64,000 nt of DNA from Pseudoxanthomonas composti (GCF_004122095.1 NZ_SAWZ01000003.1:365599-429598); one strand, 5' to 3'; shown: positions 35,434 through 45,074, counted from the stretch's first letter. Program-made: numbers and translations. Notes: generated by a model from the letters alone, not told the origin.

Positions 35434-37647
35434 TTGAACGCCACGCCCCCACGTCGCCCACGCTCCGCGTCGCATCGGCTCAACACCGGCCGCTCGCGCA
35501 TCCGCGAGGGTCGCCCGTTCCCGCTGGGCGCCACCTGGGACGGCCTGGGCGTCAACTTCGCGCTGTATTCGGCCAACGCCACGCGCGTGGAGCTGTGCCT
35601 GTTCGACGAGCGCGGCCGCGAGCAGGAGCGCATCAGCCTGCCCGAATACACCGACGAGGTCTGGCACGGCTACCTGCCCGACGCGCGCCCTGGACAGCTG
35701 TACGGCTACCGTGTGCACGGGCCGTACGAGCCCCATGCCGGCCACCGCTTCAATCCCAACAAGCTGCTGCTGGACCCCTACGCCAAGCAGCTGGTCGGCG
35801 AACTGAAATGGGCGCCGCAGCTGTTCGGCTACATCATCGGCCACAAGGACAAGGACCTCAGCTTCGACCGCCGCGACAGCGCGGCCTACATGCCCAAGTG
35901 CGCGGTGGTCGATCCAGCCTTCACCTGGGGCGAAGACCGCCGCCCGCAGATCCCGTGGAACGAAACGGTGATCTACGAAGCGCATGTGCGGGGCCTGAGC
36001 ATGCGCCACCCCGATGTGCCCGAAGCCATGCGCGGCACCTTCTCCGGCCTGAAGACCGATGCGCTGGTCGAGCACATCCGCAGCCTGGGCGTGACCGCGG
36101 TCGAGCTGATGCCGGTACATGCCTTCGTCGATGACCAGTACCTGCTCGACCAGGGCCTGCGCAACTACTGGGGCTACAACACCCTGGCGTTCTTCGCCCC
36201 GCACCCGCGCTACATGGCCACCCGCTCGATCAACGAGTTCAAGCAGATGGTCGCGCGGCTGCACCACGCCGGGCTGGAAGTGATCCTGGACGTGGTCTAC
36301 AACCACACCGCCGAGGGCAACGAGCTGGGCCCCACGCTGTCCTTCAAGGGCATCGACAACAGCAGCTACTACCGGCTGGCGCCCGAGCGCCGCTACTACA
36401 TCAACGACACCGGCACCGGGAACACCTTCGACCTGACCAATGCCGGCGCCCTGCGCATGGTCAACGACTCGCTGCGCTACTGGCTGGCGCAGATGCACGT
36501 GGACGGCTTCCGCTTCGACCTGGCCACCATCCTGGGGCGCGAGCACCACGGCTTCGACCCGTCCGGCGGCTTCCTCGATGCCGTGCGCCAGGATGCGCTG
36601 ATGTCGCAGGCCAAGCTCATTGCCGAGCCCTGGGACATCGGCCCGGGTGGTTATCAGGTCGGCGGCTTCCCGCCGGGCTGGGCGGAGTGGAACGACAAGT
36701 TCCGCGACAACACCCGTGCGTTCTGGCGTGGCGATGAGGGCCAGCTGGCCGAACTGGCCACCCGCCTGACCGGCTCGGCCGACCTATTCAACCATCGCGG
36801 GCGCCGGCCCAACGCTTCGATCAACTTCGTGACCGCGCACGATGGCTTCACCCTGCGCGACCTGGTCAGCTACGAGCACAAGCACAACCAGGCCAACGGC
36901 GAGGGCAACCGCGACGGTGGCGACCACAACATCTCCTGCAACTACGGTGCCGAAGGCGACACCGACGATGCAGTCATCAACGACCTGCGCCTGCGCCAGC
37001 AACGCAACTTCCTGGCCACGCTGTTCTTCTCCCAGGGCACGCCGATGCTGCTGGCCGGCGATGAGTTCAGCCGCAGCCAGCAGGGCAACAACAACGCCTA
37101 TTGCCAGGACAACGACCTGACCTGGCTGGACTGGGACGCCGCCCAACGGCCGGAGGCACGCGAGCTCACCGATTTCGTGCGCAAGCTGGCCGCGTTGCGC
37201 CGGCATTACCCGCTGCTGCATCGCAAGCGCTTCTTTGACGGCAAGTTCGACCAGGAGCTGGGCATCAAGGATGTCACCTGGCTGGCGCCGGAAGGCCACG
37301 AGATGCGCGATGCCGACTGGCACAACCCGCAGGCGCGTGCCCTGATGATGCGCATGGACGGGCGCGCACCGGCCAGCGGCCTGCGCGAGGCCGCGTCCAA
37401 CACCACGCTGTTGATGCTGGTCAACGCCGATCCGGAGGAGATCCAGTTCGCCTTGCCAGAAGTGCAGGGTGAGCACTGGCGCGTGCTGCTGGATACCTCC
37501 GAGCGCCATGGCCAGAGCGTGGTGCCGGGAGGCGGGCAGTGGCTGGCGGTGGGCCGCTCGCTGGCGCTGCTGGCGCTGGAGAAGGATGCCGAAACCGCAG
37601 TGGCTGCGGTGGCCGCGTCCACTGGCTCACCCGCGCCGGTGATCTAA
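35434..37647 (+). CDS. glgX: glycogen debranching enzyme
   Basis: A 737-residue GH13 isoamylase-type enzyme. It hydrolyses alpha-1,6 branches in glycogen, giving linear maltodextrins for TreY. An N-terminal CBM48 (PFPLGATWDGLGVNFALYS) is followed by VDPAFTWG, LDVVYNHTAEG, the nucleophile Asp362 in FRFDLATIL, acid Glu398 in LIAEPWD and NFVTAHDGFTLRDL. The start is TTG at 35434; no ATG or GTG lies before the CBM48, and AGGACG is the nearest ribosome-like site. It closes the operon and is followed by a REP element. Confidence 0.95.
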   Translation: MNATPPRRPRSASHRLNTGRSRIREGRPFPLGATWDGLGVNFALYSANATRVELCLFDERGREQERISLPEYTDEVWHGYLPDARPGQLYGYRVHGPYEPHAGHRFNPNKLLLDPYAKQLVGELKWAPQLFGYIIGHKDKDLSFDRRDSAAYMPKCAVVDPAFTWGEDRRPQIPWNETVIYEAHVRGLSMRHPDVPEAMRGTFSGLKTDALVEHIRSLGVTAVELMPVHAFVDDQYLLDQGLRNYWGYNTLAFFAPHPRYMATRSINEFKQMVARLHHAGLEVILDVVYNHTAEGNELGPTLSFKGIDNSSYYRLAPERRYYINDTGTGNTFDLTNAGALRMVNDSLRYWLAQMHVDGFRFDLATILGREHHGFDPSGGFLDAVRQDALMSQAKLIAEPWDIGPGGYQVGGFPPGWAEWNDKFRDNTRAFWRGDEGQLAELATRLTGSADLFNHRGRRPNASINFVTAHDGFTLRDLVSYEHKHNQANGEGNRDGGDHNISCNYGAEGDTDDAVINDLRLRQQRNFLATLFFSQGTPMLLAGDEFSRSQQGNNNAYCQDNDLTWLDWDAAQRPEARELTDFVRKLAALRRHYPLLHRKRFFDGKFDQELGIKDVTWLAPEGHEMRDADWHNPQARALMMRMDGRAPASGLREAASNTTLLMLVNADPEEIQFALPEVQGEHWRVLLDTSERHGQSVVPGGGQWLAVGRSLALLALEKDAETAVAAVAASTGSPAPVI

Positions 37648-37706
37648 GGAGCGCGAGGCTCCGAGAGCGGCGCTTGTGGGACCAGCACTTATGGGAGCGG
37701 GCTCTT

Positions 37707-37774
37707 GTGGGAGCGGCTTCAGCCGCGAAGGGGCTTTACCAGGAAAGCCCCTTCGCGGCTGACGCCGCTCCTAC
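37707..37774. repeat. complete REP element after glgX
   Basis: A 68-bp palindrome of the same family as 10959-11026, with partial left arms (atgggagcggg, gtgggac) just upstream that look like decayed copies. It lies between the convergent glgX and TIGR01777 genes and may terminate both. Confidence 0.9.
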
Positions 37775-37827
37775 AGAACTTTCGCGGTAGGGCCCAAGGC
37801 TTCTCCGAGCGCCCAACGCGCACCAGC

Positions 37828-38718
37828 TCAAGCCTGCGGCAGGATCTGCCGCAGCGCATCTTCCAGCCGCGGATACAGGAACTGGAACCCGCGCTGCTGC
37901 GCATACGCCGGCAGCACCTTCTGCCCCTGGACCAGCATGTCGGCCATCTCACCCACGGCCAGCTTCAGCGCCAGGGCAGGGGTGGGAAGCACCGCAGGAC
38001 GATGCACGGCCTGGGCCAGCTGCGTGGCGAAATCGCGCTGGCGCACCGGCTCAGGCGCGGTGGCATTGCAAGGCCCCTGCGTGGCCGCATCCTGCAGCAG
38101 CCACTGGATCATGCGCACCAGATCCTGGCGGTGGATCCAGCTCATCCACTGCGCCCCGCCGCTGATCGGCCCGCCCAGGCCCAGCCGATACGGCAGCAGC
38201 ATCTGTTCCAGCGCACCGCCGTCGGCGCCCAGCACCACGCCGGTACGCAGCAGGCACACGCGCACGCCCAATTCCTGCGCGGGCAGGGCGGCGGCCTCCC
38301 AGTCCCTGCACAGCTGCGCGGCGAAGTCATTGCCTGGGGCCGAGTCTTCTACCAGCGGTTCATCGCCATGCGGCCCGTAGTAGCCGATGGCCGACCCAGA
38401 CACCAGCACATGTGGGCGCAGCGGCATCTTCTGCATCCAGGCCAGCAGCGCCTCGGTGGTGCGCAGCCGCGATTCGCGCAGGGTCTGCTTGTAACGGTCG
38501 GTCCAGCGTTGCCCGGCCAGGGAGGCGCCGGCAAGGTTCACCACCGCATCGGCGCGTGCCATGTCGTCCAGGCGCTCGATCAGGCGCACGCCGGCCAGCG
38601 TGCCGGCAATACGCTCTGCGTTGCGCGTCAGCACCGTCACATGCATGCCGGCGGCCATCAGCGCCGGGCACAGCGCCTGTCCGACGAATCCACTGCCGCC
38701 TGTCACCAATACCTGCAT
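37828..38718 (-). CDS. yfcH: TIGR01777-family epimerase (YfcH-like)
   Basis: A 296-residue extended short-chain dehydrogenase. The nucleotide loop VLVTGGSGFVGQAL opens the protein; VVNLAGASLAGQRWT, SGSAIGYYGPHGD and WIHRQDLVRMI are family landmarks. The C-terminus is the DUF1731 domain (QRGFQFLYPRLEDAL). The active-site Tyr of YxxxK is seen in the IGYYG segment but the Lys is absent, as in much of this family. The substrate is unknown. The start at 38718 places the Rossmann loop at the N-terminus. Confidence 0.92.
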   Translation of the reverse strand: MQVLVTGGSGFVGQALCPALMAAGMHVTVLTRNAERIAGTLAGVRLIERLDDMARADAVVNLAGASLAGQRWTDRYKQTLRESRLRTTEALLAWMQKMPLRPHVLVSGSAIGYYGPHGDEPLVEDSAPGNDFAAQLCRDWEAAALPAQELGVRVCLLRTGVVLGADGGALEQMLLPYRLGLGGPISGGAQWMSWIHRQDLVRMIQWLLQDAATQGPCNATAPEPVRQRDFATQLAQAVHRPAVLPTPALALKLAVGEMADMLVQGQKVLPAYAQQRGFQFLYPRLEDALRQILPQA

Positions 38719-38851
38719 GCGCTGACCCCGGTTGCGAACACAGCTGAAAGCATAGGCGCAAGATTGCATGCATCACGTGCACGCAGCCTGCACCGTCGCG
38801 TCACGGCGCAGTGTCGAAGATGGCCCCATACCGCTTCGAAAGGGGATCGAC

Positions 38852-39133
38852 GTGCCGGTCCAGGCCTCCACCACCACCCGCCAGGACGCAGAATCCACCG
38901 CGCCACTCGCGGCATGGTGGCAGCGTTGGTTGACCCGGCCGTTGGCGCAGGCCGCCGCGCGCACCCGCGCACGCAAGCAGGCCAAGGCGCCCACCCAGGC
39001 GCCTGCGGTATCGCCGCTGCCGGTAGACCCCGGACGCCTGTCCGCAGACCTCACCCTGATCCGCGCCGCGCGCATCCACACGCGTCCGGGGCCGGTACGC
39101 CGCCGCCGGGTGGGGCTGCGTCCACTGCCTTAA
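38852..39133 (+). CDS. hypothetical basic protein
   Basis: A 93-residue reading frame from GTG at 38852, which has AAGGGGA six bases upstream. It is rich in Arg, Ala and Pro; the C-terminus is strongly basic (PVRRRRVGLRPLP). There is no recognisable domain, signal peptide or long hydrophobic segment. It is the only plausible gene between the TIGR01777 and DUF2242 genes. It could be a chance frame. Confidence 0.45.
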   Translation: MPVQASTTTRQDAESTAPLAAWWQRWLTRPLAQAAARTRARKQAKAPTQAPAVSPLPVDPGRLSADLTLIRAARIHTRPGPVRRRRVGLRPLP

Positions 39134-39224
39134 CGGAGTCCCCGACAGGGGCGGTGGCGACGCTCCCTGAACAGCCCAGGGCGCTATCCTTCGGGCTTGC
39201 CCGCCGCTACCCATCGTCCCGCTC

Positions 39225-40004
39225 ATGCGTCGTTCCACGCTTCTGATTGCTCTTGCCCCCGCCCTGCTCGCCCTGGCGGGCTGTGGTTCCATTGGCAAGA
39301 ACAAGGATCCGATGCGCGCCAGCGAGACCTTCGATTCGGACAACACCTACACCCAAGTCTTCGACAACGGTCCCGACCAGGTCTGCGAGGCCGGTCGGCG
39401 GGCGCTGATGAGCCAGGGCTACGTGATCCAGCGCGCCGACGGCCTGGTGGTGGAAGGCACCAAGAGTTTCCAGCCCGAGGCCGACATCCACGAACAGGTG
39501 CAACTGCGCGTGTCCTGCGTTTCGCAGGCCGACGGGCGTTCCTGGGCCTTTGCCAGCGCCCTGCAGGACCGCTACGGGCTGAAGAAGAGTTCCACCGCCG
39601 CCAGCGTGGGCACGCCGATGGGTTCGGTGTCCCTGCCGTTCGGCAGCACCGATGATTCGCTGGTGAAGGTGGCCAGCCGCACGGTGCAGGACGGCGCCTT
39701 CTACAAGCATTTCTTCGCACTCATCCAGCGCTACCTGCCGCCGGCCCCCAAGCCGGAAGACAAGAAGCCCGCAGCGGTCGCCCGCGCCGAGGCCAAGCCG
39801 GCCCCTGCACCGCCGCCGCCGCCGGCCCCCGAGCCGCAGATGCAGGACGCTCAGGATGAGCCGCCCCTGCAGCCCGAGCCGATGAAGGACGCGCCGACCG
39901 TGGAAGAAGTGGAACAGGCGCAGAAGGCAGCGACGCCGCCTAGCGCACCCGCTGGCGTGCAGGAGCCGGCACCGGCCGCTGCCCCGGATGCCGCCACGCC
40001 GTGA
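39225..40004 (+). CDS. DUF2242-family lipoprotein
   Basis: A 259-residue lipoprotein. The signal ends at LAGC (Cys20), so the protein is lipid-anchored in the envelope. Residues about 30-165 match the DUF2242 pattern (SETFDSDNTYTQVFDNGP, AGRRALMSQGY). The C-terminal ~90 residues are a Pro/Ala/Glu-rich flexible tail (PAPPPPPAPEPQMQ), which may span the periplasm. Function is not known. It is followed by a strong hairpin. Confidence 0.87.
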   Translation: MRRSTLLIALAPALLALAGCGSIGKNKDPMRASETFDSDNTYTQVFDNGPDQVCEAGRRALMSQGYVIQRADGLVVEGTKSFQPEADIHEQVQLRVSCVSQADGRSWAFASALQDRYGLKKSSTAASVGTPMGSVSLPFGSTDDSLVKVASRTVQDGAFYKHFFALIQRYLPPAPKPEDKKPAAVARAEAKPAPAPPPPPAPEPQMQDAQDEPPLQPEPMKDAPTVEEVEQAQKAATPPSAPAGVQEPAPAAAPDAATP

Positions 40005-40041
40005 TCGCACGCCGATCCGTCCATCCCTGATCGCCTCAACG

Positions 40042-40069
40042 CACAACGCCCGCGCAAGCGGGCGTTGTG
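40042..40069. terminator. hairpin between convergent DUF2242 and gcd genes
   Basis: CACAACGCCCGC pairs with GCGGGCGTTGTG around a GCAA loop. It sits just after the DUF2242 stop and serves both directions. Confidence 0.8.
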
Positions 40070-40142
40070 TCATCTGCAATCCTGTGCGCAGGGTCGCCGG
40101 TGCGGTGCCGACCACGCCAGGTGGTCGGCACCGATCCAAGCG

Positions 40143-42647
40143 CTAGGGCTTGGCCGACGCGCCCTTGCCCTGCGGCAGGGCATAGGCCACCACGTAGTCG
40201 CCCTCCGGCGTCTCCAGGAAGTGATGCCCGCCGGCCATGATCACCAGGAACTGGCGCCCACCGACTTCGTACACCATCGGCGTGGCCTGGCCGCCGGCCG
40301 GAAGCTTGTCGTGCCACACCGTCTCGCCCGTCTCGATGTCGATGGCGCGGATCAGGTCGTCGGTGGCCGCGGCGATGAAGATCAGCCCGCCTGCGGTCAC
40401 GGCGGCGCCGCCGTTGTTCGGCGTCCCGATCTCGATCGGCAATCCCGAGCGGATACCGAAGGGCCCATTGCCGCGCGCGCTGCCGAAAGGCCGGTCCCAC
40501 AGCGTCTTGCCGGTCTTCAGCGCGATCGCGCGGATGCCACCGTAGGGCGGCTGCTTGCACAGCAGTTTGGTGAAGGCCAGGCGCCAACCGGCGTTGACGT
40601 CCACCGCGTAGGGCACGCCGATCTGCGGGTCGCCCGCGCCTTCGGCGCTGCCCTTCGGCTTGCCCTTCATCTGGTCGCGCGGCAGCCAGCCCAGCTTGTT
40701 CGCTTCGGCGCGCGGCACCAGCTGGTTGTAGTTGGGCATGTCGTTGTAGTTGGCCACGATGATGCCGCGCTGGGTGTCCACCGCGATGCCGCCCCAGTCC
40801 GATCCACCGTTGTAGCCGGGGTACTCGATGGAATGCCGTTCGGCGCTCGGCGGCGTGTACATGCCCTCGTAGCTGGCCCGCTTGAACTGCAGTCGGCACA
40901 CCAGCTGATCGATCGGCGTCATTCCCCACATGTCGCGCTCGGTCAGCGGCGCCTTGGCCAGGGTGTTGTACAGCGAGTGCGGCTGGGTCCTGGCGCGCTT
41001 GTCCGGCTCCACGCCGCCGCCCGGTGCGGGCCGTTCCTCCACGCCCACCAGCGGCTTGCCGGTGGCGCGGTCGAGCACGTAGACATCGCCCTGCTTGGTC
41101 GGCAGCACCAGTGCCGGCACCGCGCCGTTGCCCACCGGGAAGTCCACCAGCGTGGCCTGCGAGCCCTGGTCGTAATCCCACACGTCGATATGGGTGGTCT
41201 GGAAGTTCCACACCGGCTTGCCGGTGTTGACGTCGATGGCCACCAGCGAGGTGGCGTAGCGGTTTTCCGCCTCGGTGCGTGAGCCGCTGAAGTAGTCCGC
41301 CCCCGAGTTGCCCATCGGCAGGTAGACATAGCCCAGCTTTTCATCGCCTGAGGCCGTGGTCCACATGTTGGGCGTGCCGCGCGTATAGGTCTCGCCCTGC
41401 GGCGGCCGCGTGTCGATCTCCGGACGCGCCAGGTCCCAGGCCCAGCGCAGCGCGCCGGTGACCGCGTCATAGCCCTTGATCACGCCCGAGGGCGCATACC
41501 GGTACTGGCCATCGAGCACCTGGTGGCCGGTGACCACCACGCCCTGGACGATGGTCGGCGGCGAGGTGATGGAGACCATGCCCGGATAGGTGTCGCCCAT
41601 GTCGTCGGTGATGCGCACCTGGCCATCGCGGCCGAAGTCGGCGCAGGGCTTGCCGGTGGCGGCATCGACGGCGATGACGCGGCCATCGAGCGTGCCTTCG
41701 ATGATGCGCGTACGGCACGCGGATGCGGTGGAGGCCACCGCCGCCTGTGCAGGGCCACTGGCAGGCGCTGCCATGCCTTCGCCGGACGTCGGCGTCGGAG
41801 CAGCGGCAGTTGCGGGCGCGCCGGCCGGGACCACGTAGTAGGACACGCCGCGGCAGGCGGCGGTGTAGGGGATGGCGGCCTCGTCCACCTTCGGATCGAA
41901 GCGCCACCGCTCCTTGCCGCTGGCCGCATCGAGCGCGATCAGCACGTTGCGGCCGGTGCACAGGTATATGGTGTCGCCGACCTTGAGCGGCGTGGTCTCC
42001 GCGCCCCAACGGTAGCCGGGCAGGTCGCCGGTGCGGTAGGTCCAGGCCTTGGCCAGCTGGCCGACGTTGTCCTTGTTGATCTGCGACAGCGGCGAGTAGC
42101 GCGTGGCGTCGTAGCCGCGTCCGTAGGCGGCCCAGTCGCCCGGGGCCTGGCTGGCCGAATCACCGGTGGGGGTGGTCCCGGCGCTGGTGGGGAGCGGCCC
42201 GTCTGGCGCTGTGACGTAGTACGGCTTGAACGCCAGCGCGAAGGCGACCACGAAGCACACCCCCAGCACCGCGGCGATGCCGAAGGACAGGCGGCGCGAA
42301 GCGCCGCGGTCCAGGCGCGGCAGCAACAGGGCGATGACGAACATCAGCGCCAGGATCAGTCCCAGCCGCGGCACCCAGCGCCAGTAATCCAGGCCGCTCT
42401 CGTAGGCGGTCCAGACCACGGTCAGCACGAACACGGCGCCGTACCACCACGCGCCCGAGCTGCGGCCGCGGGCCAGTTGCACGCCGGCGATCACCAGGCC
42501 CAGGCCGGCCGGCAGGTAGTACCAGCTACCGCCCAGGGCGGCCAGCCAGCCGCCGGCGATGGTGAAGTACAGGCCGAGCAGCAGCACCAGCGCGCCGACC
42601 GCCAGCAGCGGCCAGCGGCCGCGACGCGGTGCGGAAGAAGCATTCAT
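40143..42647 (-). CDS. gcd: membrane-bound PQQ-dependent glucose dehydrogenase
   Basis: An 834-residue quinoprotein. Five membrane helices in residues about 10-150 anchor it in the inner membrane and deliver electrons to ubiquinone. The rest is the eight-bladed PQQ propeller in the periplasm, with GDWAAYGRGYDATRYSPL, LIALDAASGKERWRFDP and the late GGSDWGGIAVD and MAGGHHFLETP. It oxidises glucose to gluconolactone. The start at 42647 is favoured by GGAG eight bases upstream; 42656 is possible. No pqq biosynthetic genes are in the window. An Ala/Pro-rich insert lies near residue 290-320. Confidence 0.95.
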   Translation of the reverse strand: MNASSAPRRGRWPLLAVGALVLLLGLYFTIAGGWLAALGGSWYYLPAGLGLVIAGVQLARGRSSGAWWYGAVFVLTVVWTAYESGLDYWRWVPRLGLILALMFVIALLLPRLDRGASRRLSFGIAAVLGVCFVVAFALAFKPYYVTAPDGPLPTSAGTTPTGDSASQAPGDWAAYGRGYDATRYSPLSQINKDNVGQLAKAWTYRTGDLPGYRWGAETTPLKVGDTIYLCTGRNVLIALDAASGKERWRFDPKVDEAAIPYTAACRGVSYYVVPAGAPATAAAPTPTSGEGMAAPASGPAQAAVASTASACRTRIIEGTLDGRVIAVDAATGKPCADFGRDGQVRITDDMGDTYPGMVSITSPPTIVQGVVVTGHQVLDGQYRYAPSGVIKGYDAVTGALRWAWDLARPEIDTRPPQGETYTRGTPNMWTTASGDEKLGYVYLPMGNSGADYFSGSRTEAENRYATSLVAIDVNTGKPVWNFQTTHIDVWDYDQGSQATLVDFPVGNGAVPALVLPTKQGDVYVLDRATGKPLVGVEERPAPGGGVEPDKRARTQPHSLYNTLAKAPLTERDMWGMTPIDQLVCRLQFKRASYEGMYTPPSAERHSIEYPGYNGGSDWGGIAVDTQRGIIVANYNDMPNYNQLVPRAEANKLGWLPRDQMKGKPKGSAEGAGDPQIGVPYAVDVNAGWRLAFTKLLCKQPPYGGIRAIALKTGKTLWDRPFGSARGNGPFGIRSGLPIEIGTPNNGGAAVTAGGLIFIAAATDDLIRAIDIETGETVWHDKLPAGGQATPMVYEVGGRQFLVIMAGGHHFLETPEGDYVVAYALPQGKGASAKP

Positions 42648-42831
42648 GGGGGACATCTCCGAGGACTGAATCACAAAATGGCGCCGCTACCTTACGCTTC
42701 TGTCATGAGAGGGGCGCGTCAAAGGGGCGCGCCCGATCCGATGAGCGGTCCATGCCAGTGCGACGCTCTGCGCACGCGCTTAATGCCACCGCGCCTACGG
42801 TCGCGGCCACGTTCCCGATCAGGAGGTCCAC

Positions 42832-43038
42832 ATGGACACCAAGTTCTTCATGACCCAGGACAGCACCGGCGAGCGCCAGCGCGTGCGCATCCTCGATGCC
42901 GATGGCAGCGGCCCCGACGCTCCCGGCCACAGCCCGCAGCGCTACGCCCTGGAGGACGGCAGCCCGGTGCTGCGCGTGGACAACGAGACTTTCCAGGTGG
43001 TGGGCACGGGGGCGTATGTGACGCTGGTGCGGGAGTGA
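42832..43038 (+). CDS. conserved small protein, function unknown
   Basis: A 68-residue acidic protein. A strong ribosome site (AGGAGGTCC) lies five bases before the ATG, which argues that it is translated. It has no signal peptide or membrane segment and contains a probable beta-rich fold (ETFQVVGTGAYVTLVRE). I do not recognise a family. It is divergent from gcd and separated from the next gene by repeats. Confidence 0.65.
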   Translation: MDTKFFMTQDSTGERQRVRILDADGSGPDAPGHSPQRYALEDGSPVLRVDNETFQVVGTGAYVTLVRE

Positions 43039-43050
43039 GGTGAAGAGCGA

Positions 43051-43082
43051 GGAGTGAGCGGAGAGGAGTGAGGAGTGAGCGG
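43051..43082. repeat. GAGTGAG-type repeat, copy 2
   Basis: A 32-bp purine-rich block identical to 19184-19215. It lies just after the small protein gene and before a REP element. Confidence 0.75.
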
Positions 43083-43132
43083 AAGGTTGGACTGATGCTC
43101 AGCGCGTGCAAGGCGTAGCCGACGATGCCCTT

Positions 43133-43218
43133 GTGGGAGCGGCTTCAGCCGCGAAGGCGCCTTCCCGACAGATTCCGCCTAGCCGGACAAGCCCCTTCAC
43201 GGCTGAAGCCGCTTCCAC
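43133..43218. repeat. REP element with long centre
   Basis: An 86-bp family member: the left arm starts GTGGGAGCGG, the right arm ends CCGCTTCCAC, and the centre is longer and less symmetrical than in other copies. It lies before the convergent end of the oxidoreductase. Confidence 0.85.
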
Positions 43219-43319
43219 AGGGCATTCGAGATCGCTTCGAGTCGCGCCAGGGGTATAGGGCGGCAGATGCCTCAGGCGCTTCAATCGCGCTCAGCAGCGC
43301 CGACGCACGTCGCTGCGGC

Positions 43320-44366
43320 TCAGAGCGCGACAACGCATCCTTGCGCAGTGCTGCGCTGCGCAGCCTCCAGCACCCACATCGTCTCGATGGCCGAAGCCGC
43401 GGTGACCGGGGCGGCGGTTCCATCGCGGATCGCGCCTGCGATTCCGGTGTAGTAATCGGTCCAGCGCCCCGGCGGCAGCGGCGCTTCGATCGTATGTTCG
43501 GCATCGGCGGCGCGGTACAGCGCCGGCGAGGGATCCAGCGCCCAGCCGTCGGCGCCCGGGCGCAGGCCATCGCGCAGCTGGGCCTCCTGCGCGTCCAGCC
43601 CATGCTTGATCCAGCTGCCGCCGCTGCCGTGGGCGGCAAAGCGCGGCGGCGCATTGCACACCAGCGAACCGGCATGCAGATGCACGCGCAGGCGCTCGTA
43701 GCGCAGGATCACGTGGAAGGCATCATCGACCTGGGCACCGGCACGCTGGGCAAGGATGTCGGCCGACACTGATGCGGGCAGGCCGAACAGCTGCAGCGCC
43801 TGGTCCACCAGATGCGGGCCCAGGTCGAACCACAACCCCGTCGCCGTGCCCGGGCGTTCCCGCCAGCGCGCCTGCACCTGCGGGCGAAAGCGATCGAAAT
43901 GCGAGTGCAGCTCGGCAACCTCGCCCAGCGCGCCCGAGCCGATCGCGGCACGCAAGGCCAGGAAATCCGCATCCCAGCGCCGGTTGTGGAACACGCTGAG
44001 CAGTCGGCCACATCGCGCTGCCTCGGCCGCCAGCGCCTCGGCTTCGGCCAGGGTCGGCGCCATCGGCTTGTCGATGACGACATGGCAGCCGGCCGCCAGT
44101 GCCTGGCGGGCCAGCGCCACGTGGGTGTCGTTGGGCGAGGCGATGGCCACCAGGTCGATCGCATGACGCTGCAGGGCGTGGTCCAGCGTCGGCACCACCT
44201 CGACCTCACCCAGGGCCTGGCGCACCTTGGCCGGATCGCTGGAGACCACGCAGGCCAGCTGCAGGCCCGGCGTGGACTGGATCAAGGGCGCATGGAAGAC
44301 ACGGCCGGCCAGGCCGAAGCCGACCAGGGCCACGCGCAGGGGGGCAGGGAAGGAGGCATCGGTCAT
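43320..44366 (-). CDS. Gfo/Idh/MocA-family oxidoreductase
   Basis: A 348-residue NAD(P)-dependent oxidoreductase. The Rossmann loop is VALVGFGLAGRVFHAPLI; the conserved active-site Lys is in VVIDKPMA, the family's EKP-like motif. A C-terminal domain of about 220 residues begins SVFHNRRWDADF. The sugar, inositol or bile-pigment-like substrate cannot be named. The start at 44366 places the Rossmann loop at residue ~10. It resembles E. coli YhhX and YdgJ in length and motifs. It is divergent from the lipoprotein at 44473. Confidence 0.92.
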   Translation of the reverse strand: MTDASFPAPLRVALVGFGLAGRVFHAPLIQSTPGLQLACVVSSDPAKVRQALGEVEVVPTLDHALQRHAIDLVAIASPNDTHVALARQALAAGCHVVIDKPMAPTLAEAEALAAEAARCGRLLSVFHNRRWDADFLALRAAIGSGALGEVAELHSHFDRFRPQVQARWRERPGTATGLWFDLGPHLVDQALQLFGLPASVSADILAQRAGAQVDDAFHVILRYERLRVHLHAGSLVCNAPPRFAAHGSGGSWIKHGLDAQEAQLRDGLRPGADGWALDPSPALYRAADAEHTIEAPLPPGRWTDYYTGIAGAIRDGTAAPVTAASAIETMWVLEAAQRSTAQGCVVAL

Positions 44367-44472
44367 GCGCGCAGTATCGCCCGCTCGCCGTGGCGGGGAC
44401 GCATGCACAGCGCTCATCTGCCGGCCATGTCCCCTGCGTCAGACTGCCGGCCACCCCAAGCAGGAGCTCACG

Positions 44473-45069
44473 ATGCGCATCCTTCCGTCCGTTGCCGTGC
44501 TGGTGTGTCTGGCGCTTGCCGCCTGCAGCGAACAGGCGCAGCCCGCCGCGGAGGCCGCCGGTTCCGCGGCGGCGCCCGCCTCCACGGCCCAGCTCGCCTC
44601 GGCGACGCCCGTGCAGGCGCCCGCGGCCGACACGGCCGATACGGCCGATCGCGCCCAGGCCCCTGCCAACGCAGACCCGGCTGCGGCACGCGAGATGGAT
44701 GCGCGCGTGGAGCGGGTGCTGGGTGAGGCACCCGCGTATCGGGCCATGGTGGCCTCGCTCAAGCGCGCGGTCGCGGCCGAGGATGCCGCCGCGGTCGCGG
44801 CGATGGTGCATTACCCGCTGCAGGCGCGTATCGGCGGGACCCGGATCGAGGTCAAGGATGCCGCGCAGTTCCAGGCCCAGTACGCCCAGCTGATGGTGCC
44901 GGAGATCACGCGTGCCATCGCCGGGCAGGACTACGACGCGGCCTTGGTGAATCAGCAGGGCATCATGCTGGGCGATGGCCAGGTCTGGATCAGCGGCGTG
45001 TGCGCGCGGGAGGACTGCTCGGACCATCCCGCGCCGCAGGTGGTCACCCTGCAGACCACGGCCTCGTGA
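44473..45069 (+). CDS. lipoprotein with Ala/Pro-rich linker
   Basis: A 198-residue protein with lipobox LAAC (Cys18) and ribosome site CAGGAG. Residues 20-80 are a low-complexity Ala/Pro/Asp stretch. The C-terminal ~120 residues fold as one domain (AEDAAAVAAMVHYPLQARIG, VNQQGIMLGDGQVWISGVC), with two Cys near the end that could form a disulfide. The fold resembles SnoaL/NTF2-like proteins of the envelope, but I do not assign it. It ends at a hairpin. Confidence 0.75.
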   Translation: MRILPSVAVLVCLALAACSEQAQPAAEAAGSAAAPASTAQLASATPVQAPAADTADTADRAQAPANADPAAAREMDARVERVLGEAPAYRAMVASLKRAVAAEDAAAVAAMVHYPLQARIGGTRIEVKDAAQFQAQYAQLMVPEITRAIAGQDYDAALVNQQGIMLGDGQVWISGVCAREDCSDHPAPQVVTLQTTAS

Positions 45070-45074
45070 TCGGG

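Noticed and set aside
35434..35436. GlgX start elsewhere
   Set aside because: No ATG or GTG precedes the CBM48 domain in frame, and later ATG codons would remove it. TTG is the only good choice.
32426..35461. Frame of 1011 codons opposite treY
   Set aside because: It lies over the clear treY gene, is low complexity and has no recognisable domain.
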